DNA of 64,000 nucleotides. It comes from Salvia splendens (lineage: Eukaryota > Streptophyta > Magnoliopsida > Lamiales > Lamiaceae). The position numbers and the translations under genes are program-made. Below the pieces are notes generated by a model. It saw only the letters and a list, made by a program, of their open reading frames with translations, did not search any database and had not been told where the DNA came from. The stretch is from positions 16,391,197 through 16,455,196 of the forward strand of contig NC_056048.1 in assembly GCF_004379255.2 (NCBI RefSeq), in the 5' to 3' direction. Shown here in pieces: positions 22,002-32,511 of the stretch. Position 1 is the stretch's first letter. Each line of letters begins with the position of its first letter.

Positions 22002-23412
22002 TGAAAGAGCATGATTTGCGTAGGTGTCGCTCAAGCAAGGATCTATCCTACTGATCAGTATAAGAATCCCCGCTAGCCTAGAACTTGCTTTCAAAGAATC
22101 CTTAACCCTCTTCTACTGGGTAGTATAGTGAAGGTAGGGGTTGAATCCCATAGAGATGGTGACGGTTGGACAGATTGCGGTGATATTTTGGATGGTTTGG
22201 TTAGCTACCACGCTTGGGTCCAAGATGGGAAATTAAGATGGTGTCCTACTGACTAGGAAGGGTGAATGGTGGTCGACATGTAGTGGTGTACGTGGAATTA
22301 TGGTGGATGCGGTGTAACAGAAAATATGCAGAAAGTACTAGGTTTCTATAAAAGTCTAAACAGAAAAGCAGAGAATAAGTGGTAGTTGTGGTGACTAGGC
22401 TGACAGATCTGCAGGGTGTACTAAAGGTGAAGGACAAAAAGCAAAAAAGTCTAAAAAGCAAAGTGGTCCCAAACTTGGATATGGACATCATCTTCTTCAA
22501 CAAACACAAACTAAAATCAGAAAACAAACCAGATTCAGCACCACAAAAACACAGATTAATAACTCACGAACACCGATCTACAATCAAAAATTCCAAATCG
22601 AAAATCAAACATCGAAACTGAAATCCCGCCTACTGATCAGCATGGAAGAAAACAGGAAACACATAACTGCACCTTGCATGAAACAAACCTCTATGAAATA
22701 AAAGTAAACAGATTATGCTAACTTGAAGAAATAAACTACTAACTGGAAACACACGATTCGATACTCAAAACGACCAGAAACTCTAGATCTAAGCTAACTA
22801 GGCTGAAGGAAAAGAGATCGGTGAAGTAAACTGAACAGAAAACAACTTCATAGCATAAAACATGTTGGGATCTTCAAACAAAGTACTTCTAGGCAGTGAA
22901 ATTCAAAAGCAAACGAAGATCCATCGTAAGGAAAAACACGCAATTTAACTACAAAAGCGAAATAAAAGTGTTTTGCCACGCCGGGCGATGGAACTTCTAA
23001 CTACGATCTTGTTGACTGGATGAGAACGTCTGGAACTCTGGGAACTTCTTGATCTTCAAGTGACCATGGCAGTGGCGAGGAACGAGACTCTGGACTGGGC
23101 TAAAGGACTGAACTACCGAGAGAATTCTACCTAAGAGTGATGATGATGAAAATAGATGATGCTTTCTCTCTCCAAGTGGCTTCCTTTTATAGGGAGGCTT
23201 ACCCTTGATTTTAGGGTAAAACCTTGTGGTGAGATGACTTTTTTGCATGTATACTGGTCAGTACGTAATCGTCCTGACGCCCTTTTCACCTGAAGTATCT
23301 GAAGCTTTGCCTACTGGCTAGAACACTCAACCTGCACGCTTAAGCAACTTGTTTTGCAGATAAAGTTCAAATATGCACATCATACTAACCAGGCCTAGAA
23401 TACGACTTATCA
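22002..23412 (-). repeat. element B 5' LTR (right copy)
   Basis: 1411 bp, partner of 13398-14886. It ends CTTATCA at 23412, followed by the TTGTC target duplication. Compared with the left copy it lacks about 66 bp after 'GAGATGACTT' near 23236 and has a shorter segment near 22208. Confidence 0.9.
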
Positions 23413-24004
23413 TTGTCTACACCTTATCATCCTCAGTCTAACGGCCAGGCGGAAATATCAAATAGGGAGATCAAAGCTATACTTGGAAAGACAGTGAATC
23501 CGTCAAGGAAAGACTGGAGTAAGAGGCTTGACGACGCATTATTGGCTTACAGGACAGCATATAAGATGCCTATTGGGATGTCTCCGTACAGGTTAGTGTT
23601 CGGCAAGATGTGCCACTTGCCAGTTGGACTGGAGCACAAGGCATACTGGGCGGTCAAGGAGATTAACATGAATCCTCAAGCTTGTGAGGAAGAGAGGAAA
23701 TTGCAGCTCCAGGAGTTGGAAGAATTGAGAATTGAGGCTTGAGGCTTACGAGTCTGCGATGTGGTACAAAGAAAAGACCAAGCTCTGGCATGATAAGAAT
23801 CTCCGGACCAAGGAACTACAAGTTGGGCAGAAAGTTCTCCTGTTCCAGTCCAGGCTTAAGCTGATGCCTGCAAAGCTAAAGTCCAAGTGGATCGGACCAT
23901 ATACTATTGTTGGCCTTCGCGTAAATGGAGCAGTAGAGATCGAAGGAGGCGCCTCTAATTCTGTGCCTTTCCTCGTCAATGGTCATCGTGTGAAGGTATT
24001 TTGA
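23413..24004 (+). pseudogene. element A integrase, C-terminal half
   Basis: This continues the integrase frame split by element B. It reads [19 protein letters not shown], which holds the catalytic Glu, then [20 protein letters not shown] and [20 protein letters not shown]. Near 23732-23745 a 7-base direct duplication (GAGGCTTGAGGCTT) shifts the frame. The C-terminal part resumes as YKEKTKLWHDKNL, then KVLLFQSRLKLMPAKLKSKW, and ends at a TGA at 24002-24004. It is a DNA-integration enzyme fragment, non-functional as it stands. Confidence 0.85.
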
Positions 24005-24662
24005 GATAACTCAAAGCTGTGTGTAGTGGACGAAGTGCCTCTACGCGCACTCCCTGATATCGCCTAATCAATCTATGAAGGAAGTGTTCTTGAAGAAATC
24101 CTAGGTCAAGTAGATTGAGAAGTTTTTTTTTATCCATGCCCTGACCTTGGGAATCTCAAGAATACTTGAAACATAATGTAAATATTTAAATGATTTCCTT
24201 AAATCAAGAAAACTCAAACAAATCAGAAAAAAATAATCTTCCAAATATATATTCGAAATTCTAGACTCCTTAGGAATTTTTTTCATACTATCATATCCTT
24301 GACCTGGGAGTCTGGCGTTTCATTTTTAGTTTGATGTTTTTCTAAGTGTGATATTGCAGAGAGTATTCACATGGGGCAGGGAGTTGAGGAGTAAAATTTT
24401 GGAGGGAGTTAGCACCGGTTCGAATTTCAAAAGATAACTTTATGGGGAGGTGTATGGTCGCTCGCGTCACGCCTGCAACCACCAACAAAACCGTCCTTTC
24501 CCATACCTACAGGCTATAACCATGCTCTCTCTTTTATTTTCCATATCATACTCACTCTCTCTACGAAAAAAATCCCCAAATTTTCTCTCTCAAATTCTCT
24601 CTCTAACCCTAATCGACGAAATTTTTTCTTCCAAGTTGTTGCGAAATTCTACAGATTCCGTC
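24005..24662 (+). other. element A spacer between pol and 3' ORF
   Basis: No supported gene. It holds the pol-to-accessory-ORF spacer of element A, then a CT-rich leader (CTCTCTCTACG, CTCTCTCAAATTCTCTCTCT at about 24551-24604) that is repeated at 27013-27066 before the second copy of the ORF. Confidence 0.5.
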
Positions 24663-25310
24663 ATGGAGAACACACAAAACACAGGAAGCACCTCTGGATC
24701 CGCCGAATCTAACGCAGCGTCGTTCATGGCCGATCTATTGCAGAAACTTGGGGGGCCAGATGAGGCGATAAAGGCGTTCGCCATGCTCATCACTATGATG
24801 GGGAAAACCACTGCACCACCACCACCACAAGTTTCAGAGACTGCGAAACCCCAACCGGAAGCCGTACATTCGATGGCCGAACCAGCCACCAGTGTAGCCG
24901 GAACAACCGCCGCAAACGTACCTGAGGAGGAAATGGATCTGGCTACGGGTTTGGAGCTTTTGGCGGTCAGTGAACCAAGGTTAGACCATGTTTCTAAGGG
25001 GGAAACCTCTGCCATTACTGCTGATGGTGTATCTGAGGGGGTAACCCGTGTTGTGTCAGAAAGTGTGGGTGTATCTGCTGTTTTGTCTACTAGTAATCCT
25101 GAGGGGGAAACCTTAGAACAAGATTTGGTTGGGGTGGAAACCCCTGTTTATATCACGGGGGCAACCCCTTTGCTGTCTGAGGGTGGAAAAAGGGATATAT
25201 ATAGAAAAAGAAAAAAAAACAGGGCAGGAATGCAATCGCAACCTGACCCAGGAAATCAATATGGAAAAGGAGTAGTAAGAAGGAGAAACTCTAATAACCC
25301 GACGCATTAG
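24663..25310 (+). CDS. element A 3' accessory ORF, copy 1 (internally deleted)
   Basis: It starts at MENTQNTGSTSGSAESN. I chose this Met because the sequence upstream is the same CT-rich leader seen before copy 2. It shares a helical N-terminus (FMADLLQKLGG, AFAMLITMMGKTT) and a glycine/glutamate-rich EG-T repeat region with 27124-27988. Compared with copy 2 it lacks two repeat blocks and then jumps from LLSEGG into sequence that is non-coding in copy 2 (about 28920 onward), so its last 40 or so residues (RKRKKNRAGMQS...) are an artefact of a deletion of about 1.1 kb. No known enzymatic motif. It lies 3' of pol, as Athila accessory ORFs do. Confidence 0.55.
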   Translation: MENTQNTGSTSGSAESNAASFMADLLQKLGGPDEAIKAFAMLITMMGKTTAPPPPQVSETAKPQPEAVHSMAEPATSVAGTTAANVPEEEMDLATGLELLAVSEPRLDHVSKGETSAITADGVSEGVTRVVSESVGVSAVLSTSNPEGETLEQDLVGVETPVYITGATPLLSEGGKRDIYRKRKKNRAGMQSQPDPGNQYGKGVVRRRNSNNPTH

Positions 25311-25718
25311 TGGTATAACTTTAACTTTGGAGCGTTTCGATCCTAACATCCCTGGTGAGGAATGAGTGATCGAGCGAACCTAACTGCTGGAAAATCAATA
25401 GGCTATCTTGACAAACTGACAGATCGTTTAAGTAGAAGAGGGAAGGGGGAGGATTTGAAGACTGTAGACGATCGGATAGGACTTATGCTTGTGGGGACGG
25501 TCGCCTAAAAGTTGAAACTAGTTCATGCTTATCTGTTGTGTTTTGTTTTTGTATGTTGTTTTCTTTTGTGAGTCTGTAGTTGTCTAGGTCTAGGAGTCGG
25601 TGCTTTGTTTGTGTTTTGCTTGTAGAGTCTTTCTTGGGAACCGTGCATTGAAATTCACCTTATTTCTTTTTCTTGTCTTTTATGCTTGAGGACAAGCATG
25701 GTTTAAGTGTGAGCAGTT
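25311..25718 (+). other. element A 3' untranslated region before LTR copy 1
   Basis: Non-coding; nearly identical to 29047-29454. It ends with CTTGAGGACAAGCATGG and the purine-rich AAGTGTGAGCAG that immediately precedes the LTR, the likely plus-strand primer region. Confidence 0.6.
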
Positions 25719-26997
25719 TGATAAGGCTAATTTCATGCATAGGTCTAGGGGATAACTTCGTGGATTTACTGGGTCTAACACACGTTTTAAGCCAGGTGTG
25801 TAGAAGAATTTCACCAGGTCCAGGAAAAGAAGAGGACAGTCACATGTCCGAGGAAACTGGCGAAGAAGTGAGCATTGTGGAGGAAAATTACAAGACGGAG
25901 GAAATCTCGGAGCTGAAGGGTAGAATGGAGATTTCTACGAAGGCTTCTAGAAGATTATGTCTGCACCTATATAAGGAAGGAAGCATGCATTCTGAAAAGG
26001 GGAGAAAAGAACCTTCTGGGGTGGAGGCCTCATTAACAGTCTGTGGCTCGTAGCTCACTTTTCTTTTATACACATGGGTTCTTTAGAGGGAAATTCTGGG
26101 GGTTTGCATTTTTGGTTCACTTTTCGCTTTCTCGCATTTCAGTTGGGTTGTAACACCGTCCTGTTGAGGGCGAAGAAACAAGTTCCATTTTAATTCCTCG
26201 TATTTTGTGGATTTCACCGAGCTTCGCTGTTCGGAGCTCGGCTCTCTTTTTTTTACCGAATATTTTTGTGTTTAATGCAAGTTTAATTTCTGTTATGTCG
26301 TTGATGTTGATTTCCGATTTCACTACTGTGATTTTCTGGAGTTTGAGTTAGTTTACTTGTGTTGGATGCGTTTCTCAATTGCTCACTGAATCTGTGCAGA
26401 GTAATGGCTGGATCGGGTTGATCAGAGTTTGTTGGTGGTTGAATCGGAGGTTTGAATTCGGTGTTGTAGCTGAGTTGATTGGAATCGTTTGAATTCGGTG
26501 TTGATCGGAGTAGATCTGTTAGATCAGAAGATAGGGAGTTGATTGAGGATGTTGTTTGGTTCGGATCGCTTGGATCCGGAGTGGATTAAGCATCCGACGT
26601 GAATCTGAGTAGAGTTGGTTTAAATTTATGCCTAGCCTTCGTGTTTTCATTTCATTCCGTCTAGTATATGTAGATCTGTGTTATTTCCGGTTTGTTGTAA
26701 GTTTCCGACGACCCAACTTTTATATTCTGTTCGAATCTAGGTACGTGCTCTGTTTTCTTCTTCGTTTTTGATTCAGTTAAAAAATGGCATGTCGTTCTTA
26801 GTTAGAGTTTCAGTTTGTTATTTGCAGCCTTTCTGTCGTACTTGCTAATTCTAGAATTATGGTCTCCACTGTTATATGCTTCCTGTCTGGTTCTATTAAG
26901 TAGCCGTTTACACGGTCTAGGAAGGGAATTTAATATCCCGTAGTCTTGATGATGTTTGATCTCAGCATGTTTACAGTTTCCTAGGTTTAGTGTTTAC
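25719..26997 (+). repeat. element A LTR copy 1, 3'-truncated
   Basis: It begins TGATAAGGCTAATTTCATGC and matches 29455-30735 closely. It breaks off at 26998-27001, where it is joined to the accessory-ORF leader. The shared ATTT at the junction is microhomology. It contains a TATA-like TATATAAGG near 25969 and the TTGTAACACCGTCCTGT block near 26149. Confidence 0.85.
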
Positions 26998-27123
26998 ATT
27001 TTCCATATCATACTCACTCTCTCTACGAAAAAAATCCCCAAATTTTCTCTCTCAAATTCTCTCTCTAACCCTAATCGACGTAATTTTTTCTTCTGAGTTC
27101 TTGCGAAATTCTACAGATTCCGC

Positions 27124-27988
27124 CATGGATAACACACAAAACACAGGAAGCACATCTGGATCCGCCGAATCTAACGCAGCGTTGTTCATGGCCGATCTAT
27201 TGCAGAAACTTGGGGGGCCAGGGGAGGCGATGAAGGCGTTTGCCATGCTCACCACTATGATGGGGAAAACCACTGCACCACCACCACCCCGAGTTTCAGA
27301 GACTGCGAAACCCCAACCGGAAGTCGTACATTCGATGGCCAAACCAGCCACCAATGTAGCCGGAACAACCGCCGCAAACGTACCTGAGGAGGAAGCGGAT
27401 TTGGCTACGGATTTGGAGCTTTTGGCGGTCAGTGAACCAAGGTTAGACCATGTTTCTGAGGGGGAAACCTCTGCCATTACTGCTGATGGTGTATCTGAGG
27501 GGGTAACCCCTGTTATTGCTGCTATTGATGTCGTTGAGAGAGAAACCCGTGTTGTGTCAGAAAGTGTGGGTGTATCTACTGTTTTGTCTACTAGTAATCC
27601 TGAGGGGGAAACCTTAGAACATGTTGAGGGCGATGAGGCCCTAATTTCTGAGAAAGCTATGGAGGGGGAAACCCTAGAAAAAGTTGGGGGCGATGAGGCC
27701 CAAGTCTCTGTTGAGAACGATGATGAGGGGAGGACCCCTGAAAAGGTTGTGGGTACTGAGACCCACAATGAACAAGATTTGGTTGGGGTGGAAACCCCTG
27801 TCTATATCACGGGGGCAACCCCTTTCCTGTCTGAGGAGGGAGAGGCCCTCGTTACTGAAGATGTACAGGAACCCATCGACGAGAAGGTAAATCTAGTCGT
27901 GGATTTGACTGATGTCCCGGAGGGGACGATTTCACCGGTAAATAAAAGGGAAGCCCGGAGACAAGCTCGCTGGAGCTTGATAGATTAA
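27124..27988 (+). CDS. element A 3' accessory ORF, copy 2
   Basis: 288 codons from MDNTQNTG to a TAA at 27986. Residues 1-60 are serine-rich, then a hydrophobic helix (AFAMLTTMMG). From about residue 100 the protein is built of imperfect repeats around EGET and GDEA (EGETSAITADGVSEGVTP, EGETLEHVEGDEA, EGETLEKVGGDEA). The end is acidic then basic (NKREARRQARWS). A further open stretch after the stop (about 27990-28222, TKKSKGKS) suggests the original protein was longer. It is the fuller of two tandem copies. Function unknown; position suggests an Athila accessory protein. Confidence 0.55.
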
Positions 27989-28199
27989 ATTAATGACTCT
28001 GTCCAGAAGACGGAAGGAGAAGCGCTGGGTCCGGAGACCGTAGCCCAAGAGCAGGACATCTCTCCTAGACCCAGTGGTGGGGAGAGTGACGAGGAAGAAC
28101 GCCGCCAGGCGGCTGAAAGAAAAGGAAGGGAAAGCAGGCCGCTCCTTCCTTGACCAAGAAATCGAAAGGAAAATCTGTTAAAACCTCTCTTCCTCCACC

Positions 28200-28785
28200 C
28201 GCAAAGGTTCCATACGCTGTCTAAGTGTGAGAAGGGCTTGTTCTGTTTTTGCATGTTTTGGTTTTGTTTGTTGCGCCTTCTCCCACTTAGCCCGTTGTAC
28301 GGTCTAAGTGTGAGAAGTTTGTTTTGTTTTATGCACGTTGTTTGCTTGTTTGTGTTGTTTGGTCTGTTTTGTGCTGTTCATACTTCCCTATTTCCCCACT
28401 TCACTAGGATAGCTTGGGGACAAGCTTGAGTGAAGTGGGAGGTGGAGGGAGTAAGTGCAGTATTTGTTTTTGTAAATAGGAGTCTTAGAGTCACTAGGTC
28501 TAGCGTTTTTGTGTGTTGCATGAGCTAGTAAGATAATAAGGCAAGATTCCCTTAGTGAGAGCGATTGAAGATAGAATACATGTCAACTTTGATGCATTTT
28601 TCCTTAATAAACTAAAAGCGGTCTGGATGAAGTAAGGATGATAGAAAAGGCCTTAGATAACCTAGCTGTGCAGCCCTACTATAAGAGCGAGTTATAAGCC
28701 TAAACACTTCGAGCTAACATGTAAAAATGGGCTGCCACTTGATACTTAGGGAGTAGAGTATAAAGGAGAAAAAATGGGTTATGGA
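28200..28785 (+). other. element A 3' non-coding region with hairpins
   Basis: Inverted repeats at 28281-28313 (CCCACTTAGCC...GGTCTAAGTGTG) and 28395-28440 (CCCCACTTCACT...AGTGAAGTGGGA) match the motifs and order seen in the corresponding region of element B (16238-16576). Single arms (CTAAGTGTGAGAAG) also occur at 28221. No coding sequence seen. Confidence 0.55.
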
Positions 28786-28922
28786 GGTATAAGCTGGACG
28801 AAGTCCAGGAACTGGTGGTATAAGCTGGACGAAGTCCAGGAAAAGGAGGTATAAGCTGGACGAAGTCCAAGGGAAAAAAATAAAACAGGAAAATGAGGTA
28901 TAAGCTGGACAAAGTCCAGGGG
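28786..28922. repeat. four tandem copies of a palindromic 24-bp unit
   Basis: The unit GGTATAAGCTGGACGAAGTC (first 20 bases shown) starts at 28786, 28817, 28848 and 28897. Its core CTGGAC-GAA-GTCCAG is a perfect inverted repeat in the first two copies and nearly so in the others. Spacing is 31, 31 and 49 bp. It lies in the 3' non-coding part of element A and is absent from the deleted first copy. Confidence 0.85.
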
Positions 28923-29454
28923 AAAAGGGATATATATAGAAAAAGAAAAAAAAAACAAGGCAGGAATGCAATCGCAACCTGACCCAGGAAATCAATATGG
29001 AAAAGGAGTAGTAAGAAGGAGAAAATCTCATAACCCGACGCATTAGTGGTATAACTTTAACTTTGGAGCATTTCGATCCTAACATCCCTGGTGAGGAATG
29101 AGTGATCGAGCGAACCTAACTGCTGGAAAATCAATAGGCTATATTGACAAACTGACAGATCGTTTAAGTAGAAGAGGGAAGGGGAAGAATTTGAAGACTG
29201 TAGACGATCGAATAGGACTTATGCTTGTGGGGACGGTCGCCTAAAAGTTGAAACTAGTTCATGCTTATCTGTTGTGTTTTGTTTTTGTATGTTGTTTTCT
29301 TTTTTGAGTCTGTAGTTGTCTAGGTCTAGGAGTCGGTGCTTTGTTTGTGTTTTGCTTGTAGAGTCGTTCTTAGGAACCGTGCATTGAAATTCGCCTTATT
29401 TCTTTTTCTTGTCTTGTATGCTTGAGGACAAGCATGGTTTAAGTGTGAGCAGTT

Positions 29455-31052
29455 TGATAAGGCTAATTTCATGCATAGGTCTAGGGGATAACTTCGTGGA
29501 TTTACTGGGTCTAACACACGTTTTAAGCCAGGTGTGTAGAAGAATTTCACCAGGTCCAGGAAAAGAAGAGGACAGTCACATGTCCGAGGAAACTGGCGAA
29601 GAAGTGAGCATTGTGGAGGAAAATTGCAAGACGGAGGAAATCTCGGAGCTGAAGGGTAGAATGGAGATTTCTACGAAGGCTTCTAGAAGATTATGTCCGC
29701 GCCTATATAAGGAAGGAAGCATGCATTCTGAAAAGGGGAGAAAAGAACCTTCTCGGGCGGAGGCCTCATTAACAGTCTGTGGCTCGTAGCTCACTTTTCT
29801 TTTAATACACTTGGGTTCTTTAGAGGGAAATTCTGGGGGTTTGCATTTTTGGTTCACTTTTCGCTTTCTCGCATTTCAGTTGGGTTGTAACACCGTCCTG
29901 TTGAGGGCGAAGAAACAAGTTCCATTTTAATTCCTCGTATTTTGTGGATTTCACCGAGCTTCGCTATTCGGAGCTCGGCTCTCTTTTTTTTACCGAATAT
30001 TTTTGTGTTTAATGCAAGTTTAATTTTCTTTTATGTCGTTGATGTTGATTTCTGATTTCGCTACTGTGATTTTCTGGAGTTTGAGTTAGTTTACTTGTGT
30101 TGGATGCGTTTCGCAATTGCTCACTGAATCTGTGCAGAGTAATGGCTGGATCGGGTTGATCAGAGTTTATTGGTGGTTGAATCGGAGGTTTGAATTCGGT
30201 GTTGTAGCTGAGTTGATTGGAATCGTTTGAATTCGGTGTTGATCGGAGTAGATCTGTTAGATCATAAGATATGGAGTTGATTGAGGTTGTTGTTTGGTTC
30301 GGATCGCTTGGATTCGGAGTGGATTAAGCATCCGACGTGAATCTGAGCAGAGTTGGTTTAAATTTATGCCTAGCCTTCATGTTTTCATTTCATTCCGTCT
30401 AGTATATGTAGATCTGTGTTATTTCCGGTTTGTTGTAAGTTTCCGACGACCCAACTTTTATATTCTGTTCGGATCTAGGTACGTGCTCTGTTTTCTTCAT
30501 CTTCGTTTTTGATTCAGTTAAAAAAATGCATGTCGTTGTTAGTTAGAGTTTCAGTTTGTTATTTGCAGCCTTTCTGTCGTACTTGCTAATTCTGGAATTA
30601 TGGTCCCCACTGTTATATGCTTCCTGTCTGGTTCTATTAGGTAGCCGTTTACACGGTCTAGGAAGGGAATTTAATATCCCGTAGTCTTGATGATGTTTGA
30701 TCTCAGCATGTTTACAGTTTCCTAGGTCTAGTGTTTACATTTCTTGCCTAGGTCTAGTCGTAGTTAAACCTCAACCCAGTTTGCGTGGCAGCAGCCGCCC
30801 TTGTCCAAAGTTTCTAAATGCTTTCTTACGTGTCCATCTTCGTGGGATCGACCCCTGCTTCTCTATACTAATCCATAGTATTCGGGTTGAGGGATCTTTG
30901 AAGGGGAGTTTAGTGTGCCCAACGACAGAGCATTCCGTGTTCTCTTGAGTTCCTAGACCAAGTGATCTAGTGGATTCATAGGACTTGGCATCTCGACCTA
31001 GCATAACACCAGAAGCACGCACGAGTACTTTTGCTATTCTCACCACACTTCA
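29455..31052 (+). repeat. element A 3' LTR, complete
   Basis: 1598 bp from TGATAAGG to ...CCACACTTCA. The end is placed by comparison with the solo LTR terminus (CGCGCTTCA), since A's left flank is lost. It contains a TATATAAGG TATA-like box near 29705, the TTGTAACACCGTCCTG block, and the GGGATCGACCCC block near 30846 that recurs in other family members. Confidence 0.75.
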
Positions 31053-31448
31053 AGCAACTAACAAATCATATGCAAAATAGTAAGCACCATTTAATACCTG
31101 TTTACAGCTTTGGCATTTTGAGATGTTCCCATTTTGTTATAAAATGATTAGAATGTTGTTGTTATACCTTGTCATTCAGATTTTCATTTTACCCTTCAGT
31201 TTTGGTTTCCTTGAGCAAAAATTTGAGGCTGTTGCATAAAGTTTGTGGGGAGGGATTCTAATGCTGCGAAGGCCTCAGATATATACAATAGCATCAAAGA
31301 TGACTCTACAAGGAGCAATGTATCTGTTTGTAACTCCACATTAAATGTGGCAAGTTCAACAGCAGCCTCAGGCTATTTAATCAAATGAAGCAAGCTGGTC
31401 TCATACCTGACATTATAACATATAGTACGGTATGTTACTCTATGTTTA

Positions 31449-31676
31449 ACACCACCTCCTTCTTTTAAAAACAAAAACTTTTGAAACACCACGGGTTTTA
31501 ATGCACAATTGATAAAGTAAGAGAGAGATAGAAAGAAAAAGTGATTTGAAATATTGTTAGTGGAGAATAGGTCTCACCTAATTAGAGAGAATTTTTTTTT
31601 CTAAAATAGAAAGTTTCTAATTTTAAGGGGACGGACTAAAATGGAAATAGTTTCTATTTTTAAGGGGCGGAGGTAG
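31449..31676. mobile_element. Stowaway-like (Tc1/mariner) MITE
   Basis: About 228 bp bounded by TA on each side. The ends ACACCACCTCCTTC and, in reverse complement, ACTACCTCCGCCCC resemble the degenerate CTCCCTCCGTCCC termini of plant Stowaway elements. The inside has the usual ACGGGTTTTAA and AAGTAAGAGAGAGATAGAAA segments. It lies in what would be a PPR intron, just after the first exon-like block. Confidence 0.6.
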
Positions 31677-32511
31677 TATTACAAATAGAAGGCGATGTGG
31701 ATTGAATAATCATATGCAAAAACACTCTTTTTCATGTTGTTATTCACATAGGGCAAGAGTACCCAATATATTAATAAAAATCTTAAATTATGAACTCACA
31801 TGTACAAGAGTTGATACCATAGCTGCTTGTAAAATATATATTCAGATAGGTAAGAAAATTAACAATTTCTTGTTGTTATCAAATGGGTGTTTGTGGAGTT
31901 GTTCAGTTTTCATATGACCTCACAATTTTTATTTTCGTCATTTTAGCTACTTTCGGGTTGTCCAAGGTCAAAGGTGGTTACTCTCAGGCAATGGAACGGG
32001 TCCATTAAATGAAATCCAGGGGATTGAGTATGGATGATGTACTGTACGGAACACTAATATCAGTTTTGTGCTTCAAATAATCAATGCGATGAAGCAGAAA
32101 AATACTTTGATGAGATGAAGTCGGAAGGAAATTTACCTAATGTCTTTCACTGCAGCTCTTTGTTAAATGCATATGCTATTGCATGATGGGAATTATAGGA
32201 AGGCTGATAAAGTAATTCAAGACATGAGATCTGCAGGATTAACTTTGAACCAGGTTATTTATGAATTCCCAGCCTTTATTATGCAGACCTTATCCAATTA
32301 TATGGCAATGTGCTGGTATTATCGCAGAGAATTAATCTATGTTCATGTCTATTAAAAGTAATGATGTAGAAAAATTTCATCGAGTATCTTTGTGCACATT
32401 TAACCTTAGAATTGGAGATATGGGGAAAAAAGGGAAATAATTGGTATGAGCAAGCAAGGCAGAAAGCATTAACTTATTTTATTGCTCCCTTTCTCGCTAA
32501 AGTTGAGGGCC

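Larger units (their letters stand above)
13398..23412 (-). mobile_element. Athila-type element B, nested in A integrase, TSD TTGTC
   Basis: A 10,015-bp element with two LTRs (13398-14886 and 22002-23412), bordered by TTGTC at 13393-13397 and 23413-23417. Removing it rejoins the integrase frame of element A. On the - strand the order is LTR, tRNA-Asp primer site, gag, protease, RT, a deletion, two accessory ORFs, a 3' non-coding region with hairpins, and LTR. The LTRs differ by scattered substitutions and a roughly 66-bp deletion in the right copy (sequence present in the left copy at about 14651-14716), so the insertion is not very recent. Confidence 0.92.
10073..31052 (+). mobile_element. 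Athila-type (Ty3/gypsy) element A, 5'-truncated, host of nested element B
   Basis: Order on +: late gag, protease and RT (10073-12255), RNase H and integrase (12236-13397), insertion of element B (13398-23412), the rest of integrase (23413-24004), 3' accessory ORF (24663-25310), LTR (25719-26997), a second copy of the accessory ORF (27124-27988) with its 3' non-coding tail, and a final complete LTR (29455-31052). The LTR ends TGATAAGG...CACACTTCA follow the family pattern. The coding frame has two nonsense codons and several frameshifts, so the element is dead. Confidence 0.8.

Noticed and set aside
25113..25349. - strand frame and its repeat at 28714-29085
   Set aside because: Antisense to the element A 3' region; the second includes translated tandem repeats.
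28786..28922. CRISPR-like array
   Set aside because: Four imperfect units without unique spacers of constant size, in plant retroelement DNA.
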